From Vibrio splendidus (GTDB taxonomy: Bacteria > Pseudomonadota > Gammaproteobacteria > Enterobacterales > Vibrionaceae), in the NCBI RefSeq assembly GCF_003345295.1, contig NZ_CP031055.1:558001-622000 (forward strand): a stretch of 64,000 nt of DNA. The letters are read 5' to 3'. The notes under the pieces were generated by a model that was not told the origin of the DNA, did no database searches, and saw nothing but the letters and a program-made list of their open reading frames with translations. The position numbers and the translations under genes were made by a program. Shown piece by piece: positions 25,646-35,359 of the stretch (position 1 is the stretch's first letter; the number at the start of each line of letters is the position of its first letter).

Positions 25646-27055
25646 ATGGCTCAAAGCAAAGTGTTAATCGTCGAAGATGATGAAGGTCTACGCGAAGCCC
25701 TTGTCGACACTCTCGCGCTTGCTGGCTATGAATGGCTGGAAGCGGATTGTGCGGAAGATGCTCTGGTAAAATTGAAATCGAACTCCGTTGATATTGTTGT
25801 CTCTGATGTGCAGATGGCAGGTATGGGCGGCTTAGCACTGCTAAGAAATATCAAGCAGCATTGGCCAAATCTACCAGTATTGTTGATGACAGCGTATGCC
25901 AACATTGAAGACGCCGTTGCCGCAATGAAAGAGGGCGCTATAGACTATATGGCAAAGCCATTTGCGCCTGAAGTACTGCTCAATATGGTGAGCCGTTATG
26001 CTCCGGTAAAATCGGATGATAATGGCGATGCCATCGTTGCCGATGAGAAAAGCATCAAACTAATGATGTTGGCTGATAAGGTGGCTAAAACCGATGCTAA
26101 CGTCATGGTGTTGGGGCCAAGTGGTTCTGGTAAAGAGGTCATGTCTCGCTATATTCACAACGCTTCGAGCCGTAAAGACGGTCCGTTTGTTGCGATTAAC
26201 TGCGCCGCGATTCCAGATAACATGTTGGAAGCAACACTGTTTGGCTACGATAAAGGCGCGTTTACTGGTGCTATTCAAGCTTGTCCTGGTAAATTTGAGC
26301 AAGCTCAAGGCGGTACTATTTTGTTGGATGAGATCAGTGAAATGGATCTTAGCCTACAAGCGAAACTACTGCGCGTGTTGCAAGAGCGCGAAGTTGAACG
26401 TCTTGGTAGCCGCAAGAGTATCAAACTGGATGTTCGTGTTCTGGCAACCAGTAACCGCGACCTAAAGCAGTATGTTTCTGAAGGGAATTTCCGTGAGGAT
26501 TTATACTACCGCCTGAATGTATTTCCAATTACTTGGCCAGCACTGTGTGAACGTAAAGGCGATATTGAGCCGCTTGCGAAGCACTTGGTTGAGCGCCATT
26601 GCACCAAGCTTGGTATGCCCGTTCCTGTTCTGTCCGAGCAAGCCATTAGTAAGCTCGTCAATTATCCGTGGCCGGGTAATGTGCGTGAACTGGATAATGT
26701 CGTGCAGCGCGCTCTAATTCTGAGTGAGCAAGAAAATATTTCAGGTGAGCACATCTTGCTTGAAGGTGTCGATTGGCAAGACGCAAGTGGCCTGCAGCGA
26801 ATTGTTGAAGGCAACAGTGTTGCCGCGCCAGATATCAAGCCGATTGCTGAAGCGAACCCTATTGGTAAAGTCGTGGCTGCCAGCGAAGGGCTTGGAAATG
26901 AGCTTCGAGATCAAGAGTATGCAATTATTCTTGAGACGCTGATCGCTTGTAATGGCCGACGTAAAGAAATGGCAGAAAAGTTGGGCATTAGCCCTCGCAC
27001 ATTGCGTTATAAGTTGGCGAAAATGCGCGATGCTGGAATAGATATCCCAAACTGA
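25646..27055 (+). CDS. flrC: FlrC, sigma-54 response regulator
   Basis: 469 residues. The receiver (about 5-120) has D11/D12, phosphoacceptor D54 (VVSDVQMAGM) and K104. The AAA+ domain has Walker A GPSGSGKE (157-164) and GAFTGA (204-209). The C-terminus is a Fis-type helix-turn-helix (RKEMAEKLGISPRTLRYKLA). FlrC drives the sigma-54 promoters for hook, rod and the core flagellin. An ACTGGAGAA site precedes the ATG. It lies 33 bases after flrB in the same unit. Confidence 0.96.
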   Translation: MAQSKVLIVEDDEGLREALVDTLALAGYEWLEADCAEDALVKLKSNSVDIVVSDVQMAGMGGLALLRNIKQHWPNLPVLLMTAYANIEDAVAAMKEGAIDYMAKPFAPEVLLNMVSRYAPVKSDDNGDAIVADEKSIKLMMLADKVAKTDANVMVLGPSGSGKEVMSRYIHNASSRKDGPFVAINCAAIPDNMLEATLFGYDKGAFTGAIQACPGKFEQAQGGTILLDEISEMDLSLQAKLLRVLQEREVERLGSRKSIKLDVRVLATSNRDLKQYVSEGNFREDLYYRLNVFPITWPALCERKGDIEPLAKHLVERHCTKLGMPVPVLSEQAISKLVNYPWPGNVRELDNVVQRALILSEQENISGEHILLEGVDWQDASGLQRIVEGNSVAAPDIKPIAEANPIGKVVAASEGLGNELRDQEYAIILETLIACNGRRKEMAEKLGISPRTLRYKLAKMRDAGIDIPN

Positions 27056-27117
27056 GGATAGATTAGTAGTGTCAGCTTTCTGACTAGTGTAATACGATAT
27101 CTAGTCAATTTAATGTG

Positions 27118-27133
27118 TGGCACGCTAATTGCT
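27118..27133 (+). promoter_or_regulatory. Sigma-54 promoter of fliE operon
   Basis: TGGCACGCTAATTGCT: GG 27119-27120, N10, GC 27131-27132; full consensus including TGGCACG and TTGCT. It is 55 bases before fliE. FlrA is the expected activator. Confidence 0.9.
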
Positions 27134-27187
27134 CTGTCAATAATACAGCTAAATAGATAGTCATAATTTTGACTCCTGAGGTAGTAG

Positions 27188-27499
27188 ATGAGAATAGATG
27201 GTTTACAAGGCGAAATGCAGGCAATGATGGTTGAAGCTGCTAGCGCGCGTCCTGCTGCAACGGGGCAAGCGGTCGGTGCAGATTTTGGCAACATGCTGAC
27301 GCAGGCCATTAATAACGTGAACTCATTACAAAAAACCTCAGGTGATCTTCAAGCTCGTTTTGATAGTGGCGACCAAAGCGTGTCTCTATCGGACGTGATG
27401 ATTGCTCGTAATAAATCTAGTGTGGCTTTTGAGGCGACGATCCAAATTAGAAATAGATTGGTCGAATCGTATAAAGAGCTGATGAATATGCCGGTATAA
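27188..27499 (+). CDS. fliE: FliE, MS-ring/rod adapter
   Basis: 103 residues, the usual size. The C-terminal FliE block SLSDVMIARNKSSVAFEATI and QIRNRLVESYKELMNMPV is present. FliE joins the MS ring (FliF) to the rod. GAGG precedes the ATG. It is the first gene of the large export and basal-body unit, 16 bases before fliF. Confidence 0.95.
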   Translation: MRIDGLQGEMQAMMVEAASARPAATGQAVGADFGNMLTQAINNVNSLQKTSGDLQARFDSGDQSVSLSDVMIARNKSSVAFEATIQIRNRLVESYKELMNMPV

Positions 27500-27515
27500 G
27501 TTGGGTAATTAAATA

Positions 27516-29258
27516 GTGGCAGATAATAGTCAAACAACAGATTTAACCGTAAGCGATAGCAATGACCATGCACTCATTGCAGGTTCGGAGCTTGATGGGG
27601 AAGGGCAAAATCCCGATCTAGGTGAACGCAGTTCCTCTAAGTTCGATATGGCCGTCGGTGATCTCGATTTACTTCGTCAGGTCGTCTTAGTCCTATCTAT
27701 TTCTATCTGTGTAGCGCTGATTGTGATGCTGTTTTTCTGGGTGAAAGAGCCAGAAATGCGTCCATTAGGGGCTTATGAAACAGAAGAGTTGATTCCCGTT
27801 CTTGATTACTTGGATCTACAAAAGATCGAATACACTCTTGAAGGTAACACTATCTCGGTACCGGCTAGTGAGTACAACTCATTAAAGCTTAATATGGTAC
27901 GAGCGGGTTTGAATCAAGAGCGAAACGCCGGTGATGACATCCTCATGCAAGACATGGGTTTTGGTGTATCACAACGTTTAGAGCAAGAGCGCCTTAAGTT
28001 AAGTCGTGAAAGACAGCTTGCGAAAGCCATTGAGCAGATGAAACAGGTACGTAAAGCTCAGGTTTTATTAGCCTTGCCAAAGCAGAGTGTCTTTGTTCGT
28101 CACAATCAAGAAGCCTCAGCTTCCGTATTTCTGACTCTGAAAACTGGCAGTAACCTCAAGCAGCAAGAAGTTGATTCTGTTGTCGACATGGTGGCAAGTG
28201 CCGTTCCGGGAATGAAAACCTCACGTATCACGGTGACCGATCAGCATGGCCGACTGTTGAACTCAGGTTCTCAAGACCCGATGTCAGCTGCGCGTCGTAA
28301 AGAACATGAGTTAGAGCGCAATCAAGAGCAAGCGCTGCGTGAAAAAATTGACTCTATCCTAATTCCTATTCTTGGGTTTGGTAACTATACCGCTCAGGTT
28401 GATATTCAGCTTGATTTTAGTGCTGTGGAACAAACGAGAAAACGTTTTGATCCGAATACGCCAGCGACTCGAAGTGAATACACGTTAGAAGATTATAACA
28501 ACGGCAACACTGTGGCTGGTATTCCTGGCGCTTTGAGTAACCAACCTCCTGCAGATGCTTCAATTCCCCAAGATGTTGCTCAGATGAAAGACGGTGCGAT
28601 GACGGGGCAAGGTTCGGTTCACAAAGAAGCGACCCGAAACTTTGAGCTAGACACAACCATCAGCCATGAACGTAAGCAGAGTGGCACGGTTAACCGCCAG
28701 ACGGTATCGGTAGCGATCAAAGACCGTCAATCACTGAACCCTGATACGGGCGAAGTGGTTCATACGCCAATCCCGGCCAGCGAAATTAATGCGATTCGTC
28801 AGGTACTGATTGGTACTGTTGGCTTTGATGAAAATCGTGGTGATTTACTCAATGTGTTAAGCATGCAGTTCGCACCACAAGTGACGGATGTTGTCGCTGA
28901 TGTGCCAATTTGGGAGCATCCAAATTTCAATGATTGGGTACGTTGGTTTGCGAGCGCGTTGGTTATTATTGTCGTGGTATTGGTACTTGTTCGCCCTGCA
29001 ATGAAGAAACTGCTTAACCCAGCAGCTGACGATGATGATCAAATGTACGGCCCTGATGGTATGCCAATTGGTGCCGACGGCGAAACCAGCTTAATTGGTG
29101 GTGATATTGAAGGTGGGGAGTTGTTTGAATTTGGTTCAAGCATCGACTTACCAAACCTTCATAAAGACGAAGATGTGCTGAAAGCAGTACGTGCTCTTGT
29201 AGCGAATGAACCAGAGCTAGCAGCTCAAGTAGTTAAGAATTGGATGGTAGATGGCTAA
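27516..29258 (+). CDS. fliF: FliF, MS-ring protein
   Basis: 580 residues with a GTG start (27516). Transmembrane helices are near residues 50-70 (VVLVLSISICVALIVMLFFW) and 475-493 (SALVIIVVVLVLV). The YscJ/FliF domain lies between (LDYLDLQKIEYTLEGNTISV). The cytoplasmic C-terminus binds FliG. It overlaps fliG by eight bases, suggesting translational coupling. Confidence 0.95.
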   Translation: MADNSQTTDLTVSDSNDHALIAGSELDGEGQNPDLGERSSSKFDMAVGDLDLLRQVVLVLSISICVALIVMLFFWVKEPEMRPLGAYETEELIPVLDYLDLQKIEYTLEGNTISVPASEYNSLKLNMVRAGLNQERNAGDDILMQDMGFGVSQRLEQERLKLSRERQLAKAIEQMKQVRKAQVLLALPKQSVFVRHNQEASASVFLTLKTGSNLKQQEVDSVVDMVASAVPGMKTSRITVTDQHGRLLNSGSQDPMSAARRKEHELERNQEQALREKIDSILIPILGFGNYTAQVDIQLDFSAVEQTRKRFDPNTPATRSEYTLEDYNNGNTVAGIPGALSNQPPADASIPQDVAQMKDGAMTGQGSVHKEATRNFELDTTISHERKQSGTVNRQTVSVAIKDRQSLNPDTGEVVHTPIPASEINAIRQVLIGTVGFDENRGDLLNVLSMQFAPQVTDVVADVPIWEHPNFNDWVRWFASALVIIVVVLVLVRPAMKKLLNPAADDDDQMYGPDGMPIGADGETSLIGGDIEGGELFEFGSSIDLPNLHKDEDVLKAVRALVANEPELAAQVVKNWMVDG

Positions 29259-30312
29259 CGAAATAGTTCCACAACAAACGGAAGGTGGTGAAGTACTTGA
29301 TGTCTCTGGCGTGGATATCGGTTCTATCTCAGGCGATGAACGCGCTGCGATCTTGTTACTAAGTTTAAATGAAGAAGACGCTGCTGGTATTATTCGTCAC
29401 CTAGAGCCAAAGCAGGTTCAGCGTGTGGGCAGTGCAATGGCGCGAGCGACTGATCTATCCCAAGAAAAAGTGGGAGCGGTTCACCGTGCTTTCTTAGATG
29501 ATATTCAGAAGTACACCAACATTGGTATGGGCAGTGAAGACTTCATGCGTAATGCGCTGGTCGCTGCCTTGGGTGAAGACAAGGCGAATAACCTTGTTGA
29601 CCAAATTCTTCTTGGTACTGGCTCGAAAGGTTTGGACTCACTGAAGTGGATGGATCCTCGTCAGGTGGCGAGTATCATCATCAACGAGCACCCTCAGATT
29701 CAAACCATTGTGTTGTCGTACCTCGATTCTGATCAATCGGCTGAGATTCTGTCTCAATTCCCAGAAAGAGTTCGTCTGGATCTGATGATGCGTATTGCTA
29801 ACCTTGAAGAAGTTCAACCTTCGGCTCTTGCTGAATTGAATGAAATCATGGAGAAACAGTTTGCGGGTCAAGCGGGTGCTCAAGCTGCCAAAATTGGTGG
29901 CCTGAAAGCCGCGGCTGAGATCATGAACTACATGGACAATAATGTGGAAGGCGTCTTGATGGATCAAATCCGAGATCAAGACGAAGATATGGCAACGCAG
30001 ATTCAAGATCTTATGTTTGTCTTTGAAAACCTTATTGAAGTTGATGACCAAGGTGTTCAACGACTGCTGCGTGATGTTCCACAAGACGTTCTACAGAAAG
30101 CGCTTAAAGGTGCTGATGACGGTCTACGTGAGAAGATCTTCAAGAACATGTCTAAACGTGCTGCCGATATGATGAGAGACGACATTGAGGCGATGCCGCC
30201 AGTAAAAGTCTCCGACGTGGAAGCGGCTCAAAAAGAGATATTGGGTATTGCGAGGAAGATGGCAGACAGTGGCGAGATTATGCTGTCTGGTGGCGCCGAC
30301 GAGTTCCTTTAA
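29251..30312 (+). CDS. fliG: FliG, motor switch protein
   Basis: 353 residues with the three FliG domains. The N-terminal FliF-binding part starts at about 22 (ISGDERAAILLLSLNEEDAA), the middle has the EHPQ motif (IINEHPQIQTIVLSYL), and the C-terminal part has the charged torque helix (DVLQKALKGADDGLREKIFK). It interacts with the stator and with FliM. A terminator-like hairpin follows at 30328. Confidence 0.96.
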   Translation: MANEIVPQQTEGGEVLDVSGVDIGSISGDERAAILLLSLNEEDAAGIIRHLEPKQVQRVGSAMARATDLSQEKVGAVHRAFLDDIQKYTNIGMGSEDFMRNALVAALGEDKANNLVDQILLGTGSKGLDSLKWMDPRQVASIIINEHPQIQTIVLSYLDSDQSAEILSQFPERVRLDLMMRIANLEEVQPSALAELNEIMEKQFAGQAGAQAAKIGGLKAAAEIMNYMDNNVEGVLMDQIRDQDEDMATQIQDLMFVFENLIEVDDQGVQRLLRDVPQDVLQKALKGADDGLREKIFKNMSKRAADMMRDDIEAMPPVKVSDVEAAQKEILGIARKMADSGEIMLSGGADEFL

Positions 30313-30327
30313 TACAGAAACCTCAAG

Positions 30328-30352
30328 AGCCCCACACTGTTGGGGCTTTTCT
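30328..30352 (+). terminator. Terminator inside the fli operon, after fliG
   Basis: AGCCCCA (30328-30334) and TGGGGCT (30341-30347), six-base loop, then TTTT-C-TTT. It lies between fliG and fliH, so either the unit is split here or the hairpin lowers downstream expression. Confidence 0.75.
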
Positions 30353-30436
30353 TTATCCAATCTCGAACCCAAGATTAACTCCGTTCACGGCTTGAATTTA
30401 CAATGCAGCTGGACGCATTCATAGATAGGTACTGAT

Positions 30437-31237
30437 ATGTCAGGTGATAGAAAACGCGGCTTCCTTCGCCCTGAAGAAGATAATACGGTTGCCCAACCTC
30501 AAAAATGGGGGTTGCCTGACTACACCTCTGATGTGAATAAACAAGCCAAAGAAACGGCCTTTAATTACGATCCTAGTTGGATGCCGACGGTTGAAGAAGC
30601 CATTGAAGACGAAGAGCTTGTTCTGACTGAAGAGCAAATCGAACTGATTAAGCAAGGTGCTTATCAAGAAGGGGTTCATCAAGGGCAAGAAGCTGGCTTT
30701 AAACAGGGTTACGATAAAGGTAAAGAAGAAGGGTTTGCTGCAGGCCACGAAGAAGGCAACCAAGCCGGCAAGCTTGAAGGCGTGACTGCTGGTCAAGAGT
30801 ACATTCAGCAGCAAGTTGCCATCTTTATGGGGCTAGCCAACCAGTTTGCTCAACCGTTAGAGCTGATGAACGCTCAGGTAGAGAAGCAATTGGTGGACAT
30901 GGTACTGACCATGGTCAAAGAAGTGGTTCATGTTGAAGTGCAAACCAACCCACAAATCATATTAGATACCGTCAAAGAGTCGGTCGAGTCGTTGCCGATC
31001 TCAGGTCATGCGATCACATTGAAGCTTAATCCCGAAGACGTCGCGATTATTCGTTCTGCGTATGGCGAAACTGAATTGGATTGCCGCAATTGGACGTTAG
31101 TTGCAGAGCCGGCACTCAACCGTGGTGACGTACAAATCGAAGCGGGTGAGTCGAGCGTTAACTACCGCATGGAAGACCGTGTGAAAAACGTCATTCAAAA
31201 CTTCTGTGGCGCAAACCGTCATCAGGGTCATGAGTAA
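30437..31237 (+). CDS. fliH: FliH, export ATPase regulator
   Basis: 266 residues. It has a run of GxxxG-type helical repeats (about residues 75-118: QEGVHQGQEAGFKQGYDKGK and similar), a known FliH feature, then the conserved C-terminal FliI-binding domain (LKLNPEDVAIIRS; NRGDVQIEAGESSVNYRMED). FliH holds FliI at the C ring and controls its ATPase. Its stop overlaps the fliI start by one base (TAATG). Confidence 0.94.
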   Translation: MSGDRKRGFLRPEEDNTVAQPQKWGLPDYTSDVNKQAKETAFNYDPSWMPTVEEAIEDEELVLTEEQIELIKQGAYQEGVHQGQEAGFKQGYDKGKEEGFAAGHEEGNQAGKLEGVTAGQEYIQQQVAIFMGLANQFAQPLELMNAQVEKQLVDMVLTMVKEVVHVEVQTNPQIILDTVKESVESLPISGHAITLKLNPEDVAIIRSAYGETELDCRNWTLVAEPALNRGDVQIEAGESSVNYRMEDRVKNVIQNFCGANRHQGHE

Positions 31238-32556
31238 TGCTTGAATTAGCAAATCGTCTTAGCCAATACAAAGTCGAAGGGCTAAAATCGCGACCAATTG
31301 CCTCTGGTAAGTTAGTACGCGTTGTTGGCTTAACGCTTGAAGCGACCGGCTGTAAAGCACCCATCGGCAGCCTGTGTTTAGTAGAAACCATGTCTGGTCA
31401 GATGGAAGCCGAAGTCGTCGGCTTCTCTGGCGATAACTTATTTTTGATGCCAAGTGAACAAATCACAGGGATACTACCTGGCGCTCGTGTGACCCCCGTG
31501 ACCACTGAAAGCGGCATCCCTGTCGGAATGGAATTGCTTGGCCGAGTGATAGACGGTGTGGGTAATCCACTTGATGGGCTAGGTCCCATCTATACCGAAC
31601 AACGCGCTTCATTTAATGCTGAGCCAATCAACCCTTTAGCTCGAAAACCGATTTCTGAACCGCTTGATGTCGGCTTGAAGGCCATAAACGGTTTGCTGAC
31701 GGTAGGTAAAGGTCAGCGTATTGGTCTGTTTGCTGGTTCCGGTGTCGGTAAGTCGGTCACGCTCGGGATGATGACTCGAGGCACAACCGCGCAAGTGGTG
31801 GTGGTAGGTCTAATTGGTGAGCGTGGACGAGAAGTTAAAGAATTTATTGAAGAGATTCTTGGCGAAGATGGACGCAAACGATCTGTGGTGGTCGCTGCTC
31901 CTGCGGATTCATCGCCACTGATGCGATTGAAAGGTTGCCAAACTGCACTGGCTGTCGCTGAGTACTTCCGCGACCAAGGTTTAGATGTTCTTTTATTAAT
32001 GGATTCATTGACCCGTTTTGCTCAGGCTCAGCGTGAAATTGCTCTGTCTGTGGGTGAGCCGCCAGCAACCAAAGGTTATCCGCCATCAGTATTCGCCAAG
32101 CTTCCTGCGCTGGTGGAACGTGCGGGTAACGGCAACGATGAACAAGGTTCTATCACGGCTTTCTTTACCGTTTTAACTGAAGGTGATGACTTACAAGACC
32201 CCATTGCCGATGCGTCACGAGCGATTCTTGATGGTCACATTGTTTTATCGCGTGAGATGGCCGATGCCGGACATTATCCTGCGATTGATGTCGAGAAATC
32301 CGTCAGTCGTGTTATGCCGCAAATCACCACCGAAGAACATGTATTGATGTCGAAAGCGGTGCGCCAAGTACTCTCTATCTGTCGTAAAAACCAAGATTTG
32401 GTATCGATTGGTGCTTACAAACCGGGGACTGATCCTGCCATTGATAGTGCCTTCACCTTGAAACCGAGGTTGGACGAGTACTTACAGCAAAAAATGAAAG
32501 AAACGGTTCCCTATGACATGTGTGTCAACATGTTGAAACATGTATTGGGTGGCTAA
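31237..32556 (+). CDS. fliI: FliI, flagellar export ATPase
   Basis: 439 residues, F1-beta-like ATPase. Walker A GSGVGKS is at 167-173; LLLMDSLTRFAQAQREI and the KGYPPSVFAKLPALVERAG block mark the catalytic core. It powers unfolding and delivery of export substrates. It is translationally coupled to fliH; fliJ follows after 19 bases. Confidence 0.97.
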   Translation: MLELANRLSQYKVEGLKSRPIASGKLVRVVGLTLEATGCKAPIGSLCLVETMSGQMEAEVVGFSGDNLFLMPSEQITGILPGARVTPVTTESGIPVGMELLGRVIDGVGNPLDGLGPIYTEQRASFNAEPINPLARKPISEPLDVGLKAINGLLTVGKGQRIGLFAGSGVGKSVTLGMMTRGTTAQVVVVGLIGERGREVKEFIEEILGEDGRKRSVVVAAPADSSPLMRLKGCQTALAVAEYFRDQGLDVLLLMDSLTRFAQAQREIALSVGEPPATKGYPPSVFAKLPALVERAGNGNDEQGSITAFFTVLTEGDDLQDPIADASRAILDGHIVLSREMADAGHYPAIDVEKSVSRVMPQITTEEHVLMSKAVRQVLSICRKNQDLVSIGAYKPGTDPAIDSAFTLKPRLDEYLQQKMKETVPYDMCVNMLKHVLGG

Positions 32557-32575
32557 CGAGTGAATAAGGTTAGTC

Positions 32576-33013
32576 ATGGATAACGCATTAGAATTTTTGC
32601 TCGACCAAGCCAAGGATCAAGAGAACCAAGCCGTACTCGCGCTCAACAAAGCGAATTCAGAGCTTCAAGGTTACTATGAGCAGGTCGCTCAGATTGAAAA
32701 GTACCGACTTGATTACTGTCAGCAACTTATTGACCGCGGAAAAGCAGGACTCACAGCGAGTCAGTACGGTCACTTGAACCGTTTCTTAACTCAACTAGAT
32801 GAAACATTATCTAAACAGAGAGAAGCGGAGCACCATTTTAAAAACCAAGTCGACAACTGCCAAAACTACTGGATGGAGCTACGTAAAAAGCGTAAATCCT
32901 ACGAGTGGTTGATGGAGAAAAAACAAAAAGAGAAGGCAAAGCTGCAAGATCAAAGAGAACAAAAGCAAATGGATGAGTTCTCGACGCTGATGTATGGCCG
33001 AAAGAAGATGTGA
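32576..33013 (+). CDS. fliJ: FliJ, export chaperone/ATPase stalk
   Basis: 145 residues, a long antiparallel coiled coil (DQAKDQENQAVLALNKANSE, then a Lys/Glu-rich C-terminal helix with MEKKQKEKAKLQDQREQK). FliJ is the stalk that links FliI to FlhA. It ends fliHIJ; a sigma-54 type element follows before fliK. Confidence 0.92.
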   Translation: MDNALEFLLDQAKDQENQAVLALNKANSELQGYYEQVAQIEKYRLDYCQQLIDRGKAGLTASQYGHLNRFLTQLDETLSKQREAEHHFKNQVDNCQNYWMELRKKRKSYEWLMEKKQKEKAKLQDQREQKQMDEFSTLMYGRKKM

Positions 33014-33069
33014 TCCTAAGCCCTGAATGACGCTGGTGTTGCCGTTCAGATTGTGAGAACAGAACTAAT

Positions 33070-33085
33070 AGGCATGTTTCTTGCT
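33070..33085 (+). promoter_or_regulatory. Candidate sigma-54 promoter of fliK
   Basis: AGGCATGTTTCTTGCT: GG 33071-33072, N10, GC 33083-33084, with TTGCT intact at -12. Only the base before GG and one base of the -24 block deviate. It is 111 bases before the fliK ATG, in the 182-bp fliJ-fliK gap. Confidence 0.6.
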
Positions 33086-33195
33086 CCGTTTTATATAAAA
33101 TTGCGCGTTATGCCCAACAAAGGCATTAAAAGCACCCGACTTTCTTTTTGTTGTCCGATTTATGGCAGCAAAGCTAGTAGATAGAGCTTGTATAT

Positions 33196-35286
33196 ATGAA
33201 TGTTAGCCTTTCCTCAAATTCAGCGGCCAATAAAACGTCATCGTTGTTGGACACCGGTTCTGCCTCTTCCAAGGTAGAAGAGACCGGAGACTCTAAAAGT
33301 TTCTTAGAGTCTTTTAAAGAAGCGCTAGGCTTTGAAGAAAGTGATAGCAAAGCGGCAGTAAAAGACACTGATGGCGCATCAACATCAGACGAAAAACAGA
33401 CCTCTGCGGAAGAAGAAGTATCGGCTGAAAAGACTACAGGTGATTCAACTGAGTCTAAGATCGCTGATGAGGCTAGCGAAGCTCAAACCAAGCAGGCTAA
33501 AGCAGCGACGGATGTTGAAAATACGGCTACTAGTAACGCAGCTACTGAACATACGTCTGAACTAAATTCACCGTCGAGCGATAAAGCCTCGTCGAAACGG
33601 TCTGATGACGATACCTTGGCTGCGGCTCAGCCCAATAGTGATTCTGATACACAATCCGCAGAGCTGAATGCTCAGGGGGCATCTCAAGCTAGTGCTGCGA
33701 TGAGTGAAGGCAATAAATTGCTTGGTCAGTTGGACGAGGCAAACAAAACACTGAATCAACCTGACAACGGCAAAGGCTTGCCTCAGCAAGTGAAGGCTGA
33801 TGAAGCTCAAGGCAAGATTGTAGGTGCAACTGCTGTGGGCGTTCTTGCGACCGATACAGTGGGTAAACCAGCACAACAAACCAATGCAGTAAACCAAGAA
33901 AACGGTCTTGAGATCGATTCTGAAATTGCCGTGCTTACCGGAGGTAAGGGTGTATCACAGTTGACTGATGATGAAATTCGACAGTTGATGGATAAAGGCG
34001 TCACCCCAGAACAAATTGAAGCGAGTATGAGCCGAGAGTTGCGCCAAAAGAACGCGGCCAGTTCGGTTGCTGCCGATCAGAGTCAAGCACTCTCAGCAGC
34101 GGATATGGAACTTGCAAAACAGGTTGATGCCCATACCAAAGCGTTAAACCAATTGAATGGACAGATCGAATCAGAACAGTCTGTTGTCGGTGGTCTGGTT
34201 CAAAAGCAACAAAGTGGCGCTAAGCTGACCGTCGATGAGCAAGCTGCGCTGGCTCAAGCAACCTCTAACTTAGAAGTATTAAATCAACAGCTAACCAATG
34301 TTCAACAGCAAGCAACGGCTTTACTAAGCCAAGCTCCGAACGTGAACAGCACACCCGGTGAACCCGCCGCTATTGATTGGGACAACACTGATTCAAATGA
34401 AGCCAAAGCCTTAGCCGCGGTGGCATCAACAGCGGCAGTAGCGACGGCTGCACAACAAGTATCAGCGCAGGCCGCTTCTCAATCAGCAAATAATGCTCTT
34501 ACGGATAAGGCGGCAATGCTGCACGCCAATAATGCGCATGCGGCTCAACAATTGGCTTCTCAACAAGGGAATGCCGCTCCAATGCAGCAGCAAGCGGCCT
34601 TAGATCCTAGCTTAACGGCACAAAGCCTAGCGATGAATGCAACGCCAGCAGCCACAAAAGCAAGCTCGACTGACGCGCTTCTTAAAGCGGGCGCTGGTGC
34701 CGCTGCATTGTCTGGTTTGGGTAAAGCGGGTGCTAAAGAAGATTCTAAAGATTCGACCTTGGCCCAGCAGATCGCTTCTGCGGCTGGCGCACAAGGTACA
34801 GCAACGGTTGGTTCAGCACCTACACGAGCTGAAATTCAAGCTGCTCAACAAGCGCCTTTACAGCTCACCAAAGAGTTAGCCAATGAGCAGGTTGCGGAAA
34901 AAGTCCAAATGATGATGTCGAAGAACCTCAAGAACTTGGACATTCGTCTCGACCCTCCAGAGTTGGGTCAGATGAAAATCCGAATGACCATGAATAATGA
35001 TGTGGCGAACGTGCACTTTACGGTTAGCAATCAACAGGCAAGAGATGTGATTGAACAAACCTTACCTCGCCTGAGGGAGATGCTTGCTCAACAAGGTCTA
35101 CAACTAGCCGATTCGTCAGTTCAGCAACAGAGCTCTGGTCAGGGGCAGGATAGATACAACAATGGTGAGCAACAATCCGGCACTAACCGCACAAATGATG
35201 GCCAAGGTGATGAAAACCTTGATAGTGGCAGCAATCTTGAATTGAATGTCGCATCAAAGCGTGATGGAATTAGTTATTATGCCTAA
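33196..35286 (+). CDS. fliK: FliK, hook-length ruler
   Basis: 696 residues, rich in Ala, Gln, Ser, Asp and Thr and largely low complexity up to about residue 560, as in ruler proteins. The Flg_hook C-terminal domain is clear (KNLDIRLDPPELGQMKIRMT; VHFTVSNQQARDVIEQTLPR), followed by a Gln/Ser/Gly-rich tail. FliK measures the hook and switches export specificity via FlhB. It probably starts a second half of the operon (fliK to flhB) from its own promoter. Confidence 0.92.
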   Translation: MNVSLSSNSAANKTSSLLDTGSASSKVEETGDSKSFLESFKEALGFEESDSKAAVKDTDGASTSDEKQTSAEEEVSAEKTTGDSTESKIADEASEAQTKQAKAATDVENTATSNAATEHTSELNSPSSDKASSKRSDDDTLAAAQPNSDSDTQSAELNAQGASQASAAMSEGNKLLGQLDEANKTLNQPDNGKGLPQQVKADEAQGKIVGATAVGVLATDTVGKPAQQTNAVNQENGLEIDSEIAVLTGGKGVSQLTDDEIRQLMDKGVTPEQIEASMSRELRQKNAASSVAADQSQALSAADMELAKQVDAHTKALNQLNGQIESEQSVVGGLVQKQQSGAKLTVDEQAALAQATSNLEVLNQQLTNVQQQATALLSQAPNVNSTPGEPAAIDWDNTDSNEAKALAAVASTAAVATAAQQVSAQAASQSANNALTDKAAMLHANNAHAAQQLASQQGNAAPMQQQAALDPSLTAQSLAMNATPAATKASSTDALLKAGAGAAALSGLGKAGAKEDSKDSTLAQQIASAAGAQGTATVGSAPTRAEIQAAQQAPLQLTKELANEQVAEKVQMMMSKNLKNLDIRLDPPELGQMKIRMTMNNDVANVHFTVSNQQARDVIEQTLPRLREMLAQQGLQLADSSVQQQSSGQGQDRYNNGEQQSGTNRTNDGQGDENLDSGSNLELNVASKRDGISYYA

Positions 35287-35359
35287 TATCAGGCTAAGAA
35301 CGCTTGGTTGATAGAAAGAACCGTCAGTTAATCGAAAGAACAGGAAGTTAGAGTAAAGT

